A stretch of DNA of 64,000 bases from Eulemur rufifrons (Eukaryota > Chordata > Mammalia > Primates > Lemuridae). The stretch is taken from positions 14,808,193 to 14,872,192 of the forward strand of contig NC_091012.1 of NCBI RefSeq assembly GCF_041146395.1. Direction: 5' to 3'. The notes beneath the pieces are model-generated. The model was not told where the DNA came from and searched no databases. It saw only the letters and a program-made list of their open reading frames with translations. Positions 10,161 to 20,260 of this stretch are shown one piece after another (the stretch's first letter is position 1; each line of letters opens with the position of its first letter). The translations under genes were made by a program, and so were the position numbers.

Positions 10161-11394
10161 ATTCAATTTTGTGCATATACTTCAGCTTCCCTCAAAGACT
10201 GCACAAGACACCTCCCCTCTCCAAGGTTGTTCTCATTTATAAATTTCTTTCTGCCACAATAAAGCACACTATTTATTGTGATAATGGTATGATGGGTGTA
10301 TGAAAATGTCTAAATATATCAAATAGTATACTTAAAAATGTGCTCTGTAGATCTATATCTATATAATATATAGAGAGAACTACATATTGCAATGTTTCTT
10401 TAAAAAAAAAAAAACATTTGTACTGTTAAGAAAGGTGTCCTGAACCATAGTAAAAAAGTCAAAATAGAGCTTTTCTAATAACCAATTTGACTATATAATT
10501 AAAAATTAAAAATTGACAAAAATTAGCAACAGATAAGATTAACCATAACTACCAGTGCCCTAGCCCATTGTTAACATGAAATAATTATTTATTAAAAAAA
10601 AAAGCACATTTTTAATGTTGTCAAGAAAACATGACTAAGGGGCTAAGGTAATAGATGATGGTATGGTAGATCACCAATATCTGGTAAATAAAATATATGA
10701 ATTTTTTTAGTATATGAAACACATTTTTAAATATTGACCATCACCATTAAAATATATTTTGGTGTTTAGATGTTACAAAAATCATGGTTTGTGTCATCAT
10801 TATCTGCACACAAACTGATAAATGATAAACATTTCATAACCAATTCTTATCCTACATGGCCTATAAATAGATGAGTATACTTTCCTTTCATTTCTTGGTA
10901 CTCAATTATAACTTAATGTGAGTTAGGGGGTCAATATTATATCAAAATCCACTACTATGTTCTGTGAAAATATTTACAGTTGTGGAATCAATCCAAGGAT
11001 AGGCCATCAACAGGAAAACATTCTGGTTTCATTAAGAAACTAACATGGGTATAAGAGAAAATCTAATATAGCATTCATATCTTGTGATAAAAGCTTCTAT
11101 TATAAAAAATACTAGCAACTATAACAGCAAAATACAAAACAAAATATTGTAAAGAGATTTGGGGGGAAGGAGAAGCCATACTAAAAAATTTTTTTTCAGA
11201 CATAAAAATTAAACAAATATATAAAAATACAAATGCGAATGAAATAATTTTTTTTGACTTTTTAATGCCTTGTATTTAAATAAAATTACTTTGAACAACA
11301 TAAGACGTAAACAGTGTATCTCAAGTCATGACTTTATCTTTGAAAAGCACCGCTCTAAATACAACAAATTTTTAAAAATTCATGACTTTTTTTT
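10161..11394. other. A/T-rich intergenic DNA
   Basis: No gene is seen. The stretch around 10250-10345 faintly resembles the 3' end of an ancient L1 (a GTATACTTAAAAATG-type ending) but is too diverged to call. A short AT microsatellite lies at about 10356-10372. Confidence 0.45.
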
Positions 11395-11411
11395 AAAAGA
11401 ATGGAATGTTG

Positions 11412-11730
11412 GCTGGGCGCGGTGGCTCACACCTGTAATCCTAGCACTCTGGGAGGCCGAGGCGGGTGGATCGCTCAAGGTCAGGAGTTCGAGACCAGCC
11501 TGAGCAAGAGCGAGACCCCGTCTCTACTAAAAATAGAAAGAAATTATATGGACAACTAAAATATATATATACAAAAAATTAGCCGGGCATGGTGGCGCAT
11601 GCCTGTAGTCCCAGCTACTCAGGAGGCTGAGGCAGTAGGATCGCTTAAGCCCAGGAGTTTGAGGTTGCTGTGAGCTAGACTGACGCCACGGCACTCACTC
11701 TAGCCCGGGCAACAGAGCGAGACTCTGTCT

Positions 11731-11750
<20 letters not shown>
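11412..11750 (+). mobile_element. Alu, strepsirrhine type
   Basis: The element starts GGCTGGGCGCGGTGGCTCAC with Pol III A- and B-box sequences (GTGGCTCACACC; GAGTTCGAGACC). It has the lemur linker ACTAAAATATATATA, a full right arm and an A tail. The TSD AAAAGAATGGAATGTTG is perfect at 11395-11411 and 11751-11767. The right arm ends in the usual GAGACTCTGTCTC. Confidence 0.95.
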
Positions 11751-11764
<14 letters not shown>

Positions 11765-11767
11765 TTG

Positions 11768-12770
11768 TAATAAGCATTCTTTCTGGCTTTAAGTTAATAT
11801 ATTTACTTGATTTTATTGTAAGAATCACATGTATTAGAAATATACATATCTTCCATTATTAAAAGGAGTAATACTTTCTTATAGAGCATTTGTATTAGGA
11901 GTATCATATATGGTCCTCTTCCATTTGCTTATTCATTTATTTACTCAAGAAATTTATACATAGTATCTGAAATACAAATGCCAGTTGCTGGGCTTTTTAT
12001 CAGGTACATGCATGGATGTGATGCAGACAGAAATATTCCTTAACTCATGGATTTTACATTTAAGTGGCGTTCAATTGGAATTCAAAAAACTTATTCCATT
12101 GTTCCAAGCCTGCTCAGATTCAAGGGGAGGAAACAGACTCCTTGTCTGAATGGAGGAAAAGTAAATAATTTATGCTCTTTTCTTGTTCGCTTGTTTTATC
12201 TTACCATCACAGTATTATTAAAGAATAGAAATAGAAATTGCAAAATTCTAGGATAGAAACTAGTACAGTTTAGGGAGTTTTAAAAAAGTACATTTATAAT
12301 GAGGCACCAGATATGAGATTTCCCCCGCCCCTGTGATTGTTTTCCTTAGGTTTCCCACTGTAGAAGAAACTGTGAAACACGTGAACAGAATGACATGCAC
12401 TGTGAGTGTTGATACTTCTCTGCCCCAGCTAGTCCAATACTTACTCAGCGAGCTCATTAGTAAAGTTGCATCGTGGCTGGGATATAGGCTATGGAAAGGC
12501 ACAAGGTGGACTCACTGTCACTATAAAAAGTTTACATTTTTGTTTATCTTATAAATGCAGAAGGTTAAAGTATTTCAGTTAAATATTTTAATTGAAACTA
12601 TGTTTTAAAATAATTTAGAAACCTACATCAAAGATAATTTGTTATCCAAATTGGGCATACCATATTATAAATTCAAAAAATAAAAGCCATACATCTTTCC
12701 TAAAATTTATATAAATACCAAATATTGAGTCAGAAAAGAAACAAAGATACATCATATCAAGAAATGATTT
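11768..12770. other. Intergenic DNA, no gene recognised
   Basis: No domain or repeat family is recognisable. Short open frames on both strands at 12260-12554 overlap each other and lack homology I can name. Confidence 0.45.
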
Positions 12771-12826
12771 CAATTGTGAATTTTGCTGCTATGAATATTT
12801 GAGTGCAGATGTCCTTTTTATAAAGC
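12771..12826 (-). mobile_element. Antisense sliver of L1 ORF2 3' part
   Basis: About 55 bases (AATTGTGAATTTTGCTGCTA onward) match the antisense of the ORF2 segment that reads IAAQFTI in the young L1s. The sliver lies directly upstream of the sense L1-E. It corresponds to a position downstream of the L1-E start, so it does not fit a simple twin-priming inversion. Confidence 0.55.
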
Positions 12827-12849
12827 AAATTAAGCAAAAAAAGGTATTT

Positions 12850-14697
12850 TCAATTAAAATCTCAAAATTCAAATAAAAATGCAATACCTTTTACGATAGC
12901 CTCAAAGAAAATTAAATATCTAGGAATATATTTAACAAAAGAGGTGAGAGACATATACAGGGAGAACTACAAGACACTAAGAAAAGAAATTGTAGAAGAT
13001 GTAAACAGATGGAAAAATCTACCTTGCTCATGGATTGGTAGAATCAACATTGTTAAAATGTCCATATTACCTAAAGTGATCTACAGAATTAATACAATCC
13101 CTATCAAAGTAGCATCATCATTCTTTACGAATCTAGAAAAAATAATTCTATGCTTTGCATGGAACCAGAGAAGACCTCGTATACCCAAAGCAACCTTAAG
13201 CAAAAAGAACAGACTGCGAGGTATCAGTCTACTAGACTTCAAGCTGTCCTACAAGGCTATAATAATTGTAACAGCATGGTACTGGCACAAGAATAGAGAC
13301 ATAGACCTTTGGAACAGGACTGAGAATCCAGAGATGAAACCATCCACATATTGTCATCTAATCTTTGACAAACCAGACAAAAAATATACACTGGGGAAAA
13401 CAATCCCTTATCATAAATGGTGCTGGGAAAACTGGATAGGAACATGCAGAATATTGAAACTGGATCCCCACCTCTCACCTCTTACAAAAATCAATTCAAG
13501 ATGGATAACAGACTTAAACCTAAGGCATGAAACCTTAACAATCCTAGAAGAAAATGTAGGGAAGACTCTTTCAGACATTGGCCTAGGCAAGAATTTATGA
13601 GGAAGACCCCCAAAGCAATCACAGCAGCTAAAAAAATAAATAAATGGGACCTGAACAAATTAAAAAGCTTTTGTACAGCCAAGGAAATGATCATTAAAGT
13701 GAATGGACAACCTACAGAATGGGAGAAAATATTTGTTCTCTACACATCTGATAAAGGGCTGATAAGAGGAATCTATCTAGAACTCAGAAAAATCAACAAG
13801 AAAAATCAAACAATCCCATTAGTAAATGGGCAAAGGAAATGAACAGAAACTTTTCAAAAGAAAACAGAATAATGGCCAGCAAACAAAAAAAATGCTCAAC
13901 ATCTCTAATCATTAGGGAAATGCAAATCAAAACCACAATGAAATATCTCCTAACCCCAGTGAGACTGGGCTTTATCAAACAATCCGAAAGCAAAAAATGC
14001 TGGTGAGGATGTGGAGAGATAGGAACACTCTTACATTGCTGGTGGGATTTCAAATTAGTGCAACCTCTGTGGAAAAGAATCTGGAGATACCTTAAAGAGC
14101 TAAAAATAGAAATACCATTTAACCTAGCAATAACACTATTAGGCATCTACCCAAAGGGACAAAAGTCATTCTATAGTAAAGACATCTTCACTCAAATGTT
14201 TTGGCAGCAAAATTCACTATTGCAAGGATGTGGAAACAACCCAAATGCCCATCAATCCATGAGTGGATTAATAAAATATGGTATATGTATACAATGGAAT
14301 ACTACTCAATTATAAAAAAGACAGTGATCTAGCACCTCTTTATTTATTTATTTTTTATTTTATTTTATTTTTTTTACCCTTCCCCCACCTAGCACCTCTT
14401 TTATTTTCCTGGATAGAGCTTGAGCCCATCCTCTGAAGTGAGGTATCACAAGAATGGAAGAATAAGCACCACATGTGCTCTCCATCAAATTGGCACTGAC
14501 TGATTAACACTAAGGTGCTCACACAACAGTAATATTCTTTGGGGGTTGGGGGTTTGGGGGTGGGTAAATTCACAGCTAATGGATGTGGTGAGTGTTGTAG
14601 GGGGAAAGAGTACACCTAAACTTATGCTTTGGATGTGACAAAGTCATAAAATGTAACCAAAATGTTTGTACTCCCATAATATTCTCAAATAAAAAAA
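12850..14697 (+). mobile_element. L1-E, 5'-truncated decayed L1
   Basis: The element starts within ORF2 after the catalytic reverse transcriptase region and runs through the Cys-rich segment (CWxxCGEIG-like) and 3' UTR to an A-rich end (CAAATAAAAAAAATC). ORF2 is open from 12944 to 13600 ([32 protein letters not shown]), then frameshifts at a missing base before [13 protein letters not shown] at 13597 and breaks again near 13842. It belongs to an older lemur L1 type than A-D. Its 3' UTR aligns with that of the J part of the chimeric L1 at 47336-49735. Confidence 0.88.
14341..14388 (-). mobile_element. 48-bp retroposed tail insertion inside L1-E
   Basis: L1-E is interrupted by a T-rich stretch ending ACCCTTCCCCCAC, flanked by a perfect 12-bp duplication CTAGCACCTCTT (14329-14340 and 14389-14400). 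On the minus strand it reads about 13 nt of unique sequence followed by an interrupted A tail. That is what an extremely 5'-truncated target-primed insertion looks like. Confidence 0.75.
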
Positions 14698-14929
14698 ATC
14701 TGTAAATCTATGAATAAATTTTGATTTAATAATTTCATGTCAGGATGACCTTAGAAGAAACTTAAAATTTAGGAAAAAACAATGCATTTAAAAATATACC
14801 TTATTATGTCACATACAATGGTAGCATTAGAGGATTACTACATTTTTAATAGATATAATTATTTAAGGATAAAATGGTTCTTCTATGTAGAGATCTATGA
14901 ATTTTCAAAAATAAACAAATTGAGTCTTT

Positions 14930-16047
14930 TCACCCTTTGATGTCCCGTTTTCCCATTCCTCCCTCTCTGGTAACCAATTTTCATTCTATGAGATCAACTT
15001 TCTTTAGATTCCACATATAAGTGAGATCATACAGTTTTTGTCTTTCTGTTCCTGGCTTGATTTACTTAGAATAACGTCCTCCAGTTCCAACCATGTTGTC
15101 ACAAATGACAGAATTTCATCCTTTTTTAAAGGCTTTATTAGTAATCCATTATGTATATAGACCTCATTTTCCTTGTCCATTCCTCTGTTGATGGACACCT
15201 GGGTTGCTTCTATAACTTCGCTTGAGTGAATAATACTGTGATGAACATGGATGCACAGAGATATTTTCCACATACTGGTTTCACCTCAGTTGGATATGCA
15301 CACAGAAGTGGGATTGCTGGATAATATGGTAAATCTATTTTCATTTTTTTGAGGAATTTCTATGCTGTTTTCCAAAATGGCTATATTCAGTGGCATAATA
15401 GATATCAGAGACTCAGATGAGGGAAGGTTAGAAGAAGGATAAGTGAACAAAGTTTACCTATTGGGTACAATGTATACTATTTTGGTGAAGATGCAGTAAA
15501 TGTGCTGAATTCACCTCTGTATAATTTATCCGTTTATCAAAAAACCTCTGTACCCCCTAAATCTATTGAAATATAAATAAATAAATATGGTTGTACTAAT
15601 TCACACTGCCATCAACAATATACAAAGGTTCCCTTTTCTCCGCATCCTCACCAGCACATATTCATCTTATTGATAGTAGTCGTTCTAACAGATGTGAGAT
15701 AAATAGATCATTGTGTTTTTTTTTTAATAGGGAAAAAAATCATACAAGATTTATCAAACATAGATAGGGGAAAATCACAGAAGCTTGATTGCACAATAAC
15801 CCAATGGGGACCAGATGATTATATACCCTTCTTCATAGGGAAGGGGGAAATGGGGAATGTAGGCTGTTTCTTTGAAGAGTAGTAAACGATTTTTAGGGAA
15901 AATGAATGGACCCTGGAGACAGAAATTAACTTGTAAATGATTCTCTTTAGAATTGTGGTTTTAATTTGCACTTCCCTGATCATTAGAGACATTGACCATT
16001 TTTTACATATCTGTTCACCAATCATTTCTTTTCTTTTGAGCAATGTT
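14930..16047 (-). mobile_element. Ancient antisense L1 3' portion with two insertions
   Basis: The plus strand reads the complement of an old L1 3' UTR and ORF2 end (CCACATATAAGTGAGATCAT; ATCCATTATG; GGGATTGCTGG; TTTGCACTTCCCTGATCATTAGAGA). It is broken at about 15391-15585 by a sense-oriented L1-like 3' end (GTACCCCCTAAATCTATTGA plus an AAAT tail) and at about 15713-15952 by a unit starting with a T run and flanked by ATTGTG on both sides. I cannot name the second unit. Confidence 0.8.
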
Positions 16048-16470
16048 AATTAGCTTTACTAAATCATTCCAGAAGGTATACATAGATGAAAACATCACAT
16101 TGTATCCTATATATACACAATTATTATTTCTCAATTAAAAAGAAAAATATAGCTAAATAAATAAAAATTAACAAATAAGCTGATTGCATAAGAATAATTA
16201 AAGTGTATTTCTTATAGTAAAAAAACAGATTCTATTTATGTTCTCTTTGACCACAAATATATAAATGAATAAAGGGAAGAAAATGACCAATTTACATATC
16301 AAAACTTTCAGTACAGAATTTCTTTTCATCTAGTATCTGTTCCTCCAAATATCTGGCTTCTATATTTAAATGCATATGAATATGTGTCTCTCTATATGGT
16401 AAATCCCATCATTTCATTGTATGTGCATTCATTGTTTTAGACTTGGAATTTTACTGGATAATACAAAAGA
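16048..16470. other. A/T-rich spacer, nothing recognised
   Basis: This separates the ancient L1 from the 3' end of the olfactory receptor pseudogene. No open frame or repeat can be supported. Confidence 0.4.
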
Positions 16471-16475
16471 TCATA

Positions 16476-17398
16476 TTTCTGATTTTCTGAGAACTCTCCT
16501 GAGGGTTCCAATGATATCTTTGTTTCTCAGACTGTAGAGGAGAGGGCTGATCATTGGTGTTAGGGTGGTGTGGAAGACAGAGACCACTTCTCCTGCTCAG
16601 GGGACTGGTAGGACTTTGGTAGAAGGTACTTGATAATGGCAGCCACATAGAATAGAGACACCAGGAGCATGTGAGCAGTGTGAGTGGCCAAGGCTTACCT
16701 GAACCACAGGCTTGAGCCTGTCACCAATACAGTGGTTGGTATATTTCCATATGAGGCTATAATGGCTAAGATGGGAAGGTGAAGAAAAATAATGCCACTG
16801 ACAAAAAACACTTCTCGTATTGAGAAGTGCCAGCACAGACTAGTTTCAAAAGAGCTGGGATTTCACAAAAGACATGATGATTTTCCCTGGGGGGGTGAAG
16901 TAACGGAGATTTGAGTGTAGAGCACATAGATCAAGACATTGATCAACGTGCTCAGCTGAGATGCAATCACCAGACACACAGAGATCTGGGGCCATGAGGA
17001 CAGGGCAGTATAGTGGGTGACAGATAGCTGCATAGAGGTCGTAATCCATGACCGCAGCAGCAGATGCTCTGCTGTGATTGGGGTTATAAAGAGAAAAAGT
17101 TGAATGCCACAGTCAGTGAAAGAGATGTGCTGGTCCCCAGACAGAGAGTTGAGGACCATTTTGGAGAATAATATGGAGATATAGAAGAGGTCCATGAGGG
17201 ATGGCTGGCTGAGCAGAAAATACACAGGGCAGTGGAGAAGTGGGTTGGTCCGAATGAGGAGGATGACTGTAGTGTTTCCAAACAGGACCAGATGTGCTTG
17301 CATGCTGGGGACAAAGAGAATCCAAGGAGCCTGGCAGCCATGAAACAGGACAAAGAGGATGAAATCAGCCCCGGTGTCTGGTTGTTTGGCCGTGCCAT
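16476..17398 (-). pseudogene. Olfactory receptor pseudogene, family OR2-like
   Basis: Olfactory receptors are seven-helix odorant GPCRs encoded by one intronless exon of about 310 codons. The ATG at 17398 begins MARPNNQTPG, an N-glycosylation site near the N terminus. The reading then moves to another frame with TM1-2 (LVLFGNTTVILLIRTNP; FLLSQPSLMDLFYIS) and TM3 start (CGIQLFLFI). The TM3 signature is decayed to YDLYAAICHPLYCPVLM in a further frame beginning near 17049. The TM7 signature [15 protein letters not shown] sits at about 16515-16560 in yet another frame. At least four frame changes are needed, so it is a dead gene. The PSLMDLFYIS and CGIQLFFF-type motifs suggest the OR2 family (OR2T/OR2L-like). 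Exact orthology is not determined. Confidence 0.92.
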
Positions 17399-18139
17399 TC
17401 TCTTATTTCTTATTTGTCAACCTTGAGGCAGTTTCAGAAAGCATTATGTTAACAATCTGTACATAATTACACCAAATTACGTCACAAACCAGTTTGCAGC
17501 ATCTCAAATTCATTTTTTCCCTGCCCTTTGTCTTTTAGTTTCAGTAAATACATATATCTATCTTTCACCAGAATTTACTGAGGTATCTTAAGAGAGTTTT
17601 AGGATATGACAATTGCCACCTTGGAGGAGAGGGAATAATCACTGTTTAATTTGAACATGTACTTTTGAAATATTTTTCCTTTCTTAAAGTTCTAGAAATT
17701 GAAATCCTCTCACAATTTTGGCAAGCATCCTTTTTAGTTAATAGTCTCTAAACCTAGATAAATGAGTTAATTAATAAGATGAATTCATAACTATCTGAAT
17801 TGTTTACTCAGTTTATCAATAAATTGTGTGACCAAAGGATGGAAAAACTTAGAGGATAATCCAGATTCAGAATTAAGGCACACCAGTCATCAATTATCTT
17901 ACACACAGTCCCATTATCTCTAGAATTCTGACATGTTTGAAAATAGAAAAAAAAATATCCTCCAAGGACACATTTCAAAATATGAGAAGAAATAATCTTG
18001 ACACTTCTTATTTTGTCCTATAAAGCATACCATAACATTTATAAAAGTAGATATATGCAACATATGTTTTCAATATAATTTAATCAAACTAGAAATCAAC
18101 AACTTCAGATAGCTGAAGAATCTTTAAATATTGGGGAAT
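17399..18139. other. Intergenic DNA upstream of the OR pseudogene
   Basis: No coding or repeat feature is recognised. If the receptor once had a promoter and 5' non-coding exon on this side, nothing identifiable remains. Confidence 0.4.
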
Positions 18140-18990
18140 AAACAGCATATTTTCCTCAACTTTATTGAGGTATCATTTGCCAGTAAAATCATATGTATTT
18201 AAGGTATACAACTTGGTAATTTGACATACATATACAATGTGAACTATTCACAAGAATTTAGATGATTAATACATCCATCATTTACATTGATACCATTTTT
18301 AATAATATTTGAGATCTTTCTTCTAGCAACTCATAAGTATACAACACTGAAACCTTGTATCTTTTCACTAATTTCTTCTCATTTTCTTTTTTCTCCAGCT
18401 CCCAGTAGCCACAAGTCTACTGTTTCTACATGTTTGACATTTTTTGTTTCCACATACAAGTGAGATCAGCAGTATTTATCTTCTTGTGTCTGGCTTATTT
18501 CATTTAACATAATGTCTTCCAGGTTAACCCATGTTGTCACAAATGGCAGGATTTCCTTCTTTTTGAAGCTGAATATTTCATTGTATATCTGTACCACATT
18601 TTCCCTATCCATTCCTCTGTCAATGGACATATAAGGTGGTTATTTCCATATCTTTACTATTGTCAATAAAGCTACAATGAAATGGGACCTCAGATATCTG
18701 CTTGTCATACTGATTTCATTTCTTTCAGATATATACCCCAAAATAGGATTCTTGTACCATACACTAGTTCAACTTTTTAATTTTTTGAGAATACTGCATA
18801 ACGATTTTCATAATGGCTATATGAAATGGTATAGTGTACAATGATTCTCTTCTCTTCATATCCTTGCTGTCTTATATTTCATTTTTATGATAATATTCAT
18901 TTTAATATGTGGGAGATAATAATTCACTTTGGTTCTAATTTGCATTTTCCTGATAAGTAGTGAAACTGAGCACCTTTTTTGTAGCTGTCA
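18140..18990 (-). mobile_element. Ancient antisense L1 3' end
   Basis: The sequence matches the complement of an old mammalian L1 3' UTR and ORF2 end: TTTATTGAGGTATCATTTGCC, then CAAGTGAGATCAGCAG, TGGCTTATTTCATTTAACAT, CCATGTTGTCACAAATGGCA and the decayed TCCACTGTGTGTATATACCA-type region. It is highly diverged, and no open frame remains. Confidence 0.8.
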
Positions 18991-19256
18991 ACAAAATCCT
19001 TAATAATACATGGACCAATGCAGAACTCTCAATGAGATCTTAAAAATATTTTGAGTTAAATGAAATGTCAAATTATCAAATTTTATAGAAATACAGAGAA
19101 AGCAGGTGGGATGGAAATTTATACCATTAAATATATATTAGTAAAGTAAATCTGAAATCAATAAACCCAAATTCCTCCTTGGGAAAATAGAGGAAGTAGA
19201 ACAACTTAAGTATAAAGCATGTAGAAGGAAAGACATTTTTTAAAAAAGAAAGACAT

Positions 19257-19552
19257 TTGCCAGGTGTGTTGGTTCACACCTGTAATCCTAGCAGTTGGAA
19301 GGACAAGGAAAGAGGATCACCTGAGCTCAGGAATTGAAGACCAGCCTGAGCAAGAGCAAGTCTCCCTCTCTGTCAAAAATGGATAAAATAGCCAGTGGTG
19401 TTCACCTGTAGTCCCAACTGCTTGGTGGGCTAAAGCAAAAGGATCTATTGAGCCCTGGAGTTTGAGTTTGCAGTGAGCTACGATGATGCCACTGCACTCT
19501 ATCCAGGGTGTGAGAGTTAGACTCTGTCAGAAAAAGAAAAAGAAAAAAAAGG
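19257..19552 (+). mobile_element. Old Alu, diverged (AluJ-like age)
   Basis: A full dimer is recognisable (CCAGGTGTGTTGGTTCACACC; GTAATCCTAGCA; AGACCAGCCTGAGCAAGAGC; CTGTAGTCCCAACTGC; GCAGTGAGCTACGATGATGCC; AGACTCTGTC) with an interrupted A tail of AAAAAG units. It is much more diverged than the three lemur-type Alus and lacks their linker. No clear TSD was found. Confidence 0.88.
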
Positions 19553-19955
19553 AGAAATCAAAGATGTTGAAAGCATGAAAGGAATTGAAAAAATCTGAAA
19601 AATCAAAACTGGCTATTTGTAAAAATCAATCCATTTATAAAACTTTAGCCAAGCTACCCCAGAAAAAGACAGACATCACATATTATTGCATTGGCATTCA
19701 AAGGATAATGATAAAGAACATTAACAACAACTCTAGGGCCATGAATTGAATATCTTAGATGAAATTGCCAAATTTCTTTAAAAACATATTGGGTGAATAT
19801 ATATTGACAATTTTTATTTCACCTTGATGAATTGACCTCTTTATCTTTATTATTATATAATGGCTGCGACCTCCTCTTCCTCTTCATTTTCTTTTCTTTT
19901 TCATCTTCAAAATCAGTTATACTCAGTGGAAGACTGGCTCAGGGATTTTCCAGAT
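19553..19955. other. Intergenic DNA, nothing recognised
   Basis: A/T-rich sequence without a supportable gene or repeat assignment. Confidence 0.35.
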
Positions 19956-20260
19956 TTATGTATTAATTTCCTGTGAATGCTGAAACAAATTGCCTCAATG
20001 TTGAGATTTAAAACACAGAAATGTATTGTCTCAAAAATGTGGAGAAGAAATCCAATAGTAGTATCACAAGGGTCAAGTCAAGGTGTCAGCCTGGCTGTTC
20101 TCCCTCCAGATGCTCTAGATTAGATACCGGTCCTACCGTTTCTTGCATATAATGACTGTCAGCATCCCTCACCTTTTGGATGCATCACTCCAATCTCTGC
20201 CTCTGTGGTCTCATCACATTCTCTTCTCTCTGTTTCAAAATGCCCTTTATGTATGCAGGA
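19956..20260 (+). repeat. Ancient interspersed repeat, family unnamed
   Basis: The segment contains TATTAATTTCCTGTGAATGC, ACAAATTGCCTCAATG, TTAAAACACAGAAATGTATT, CAAGGTGTCAGCCTGGCTG and CATCACTCCAATCTCTGCC. This is a pattern common to a widespread old mammalian repeat, and a second copy in the same orientation lies at about 33190-33560. I recognise the pattern but not the family name with confidence. Confidence 0.6.

Noticed and set aside
9815..11750. Alu Pol III boxes considered as tRNA or 7SL RNA genes
   Set aside because: The A and B boxes belong to Alu dimers with A tails and TSDs. No cloverleaf or intact 7SL structure is present.
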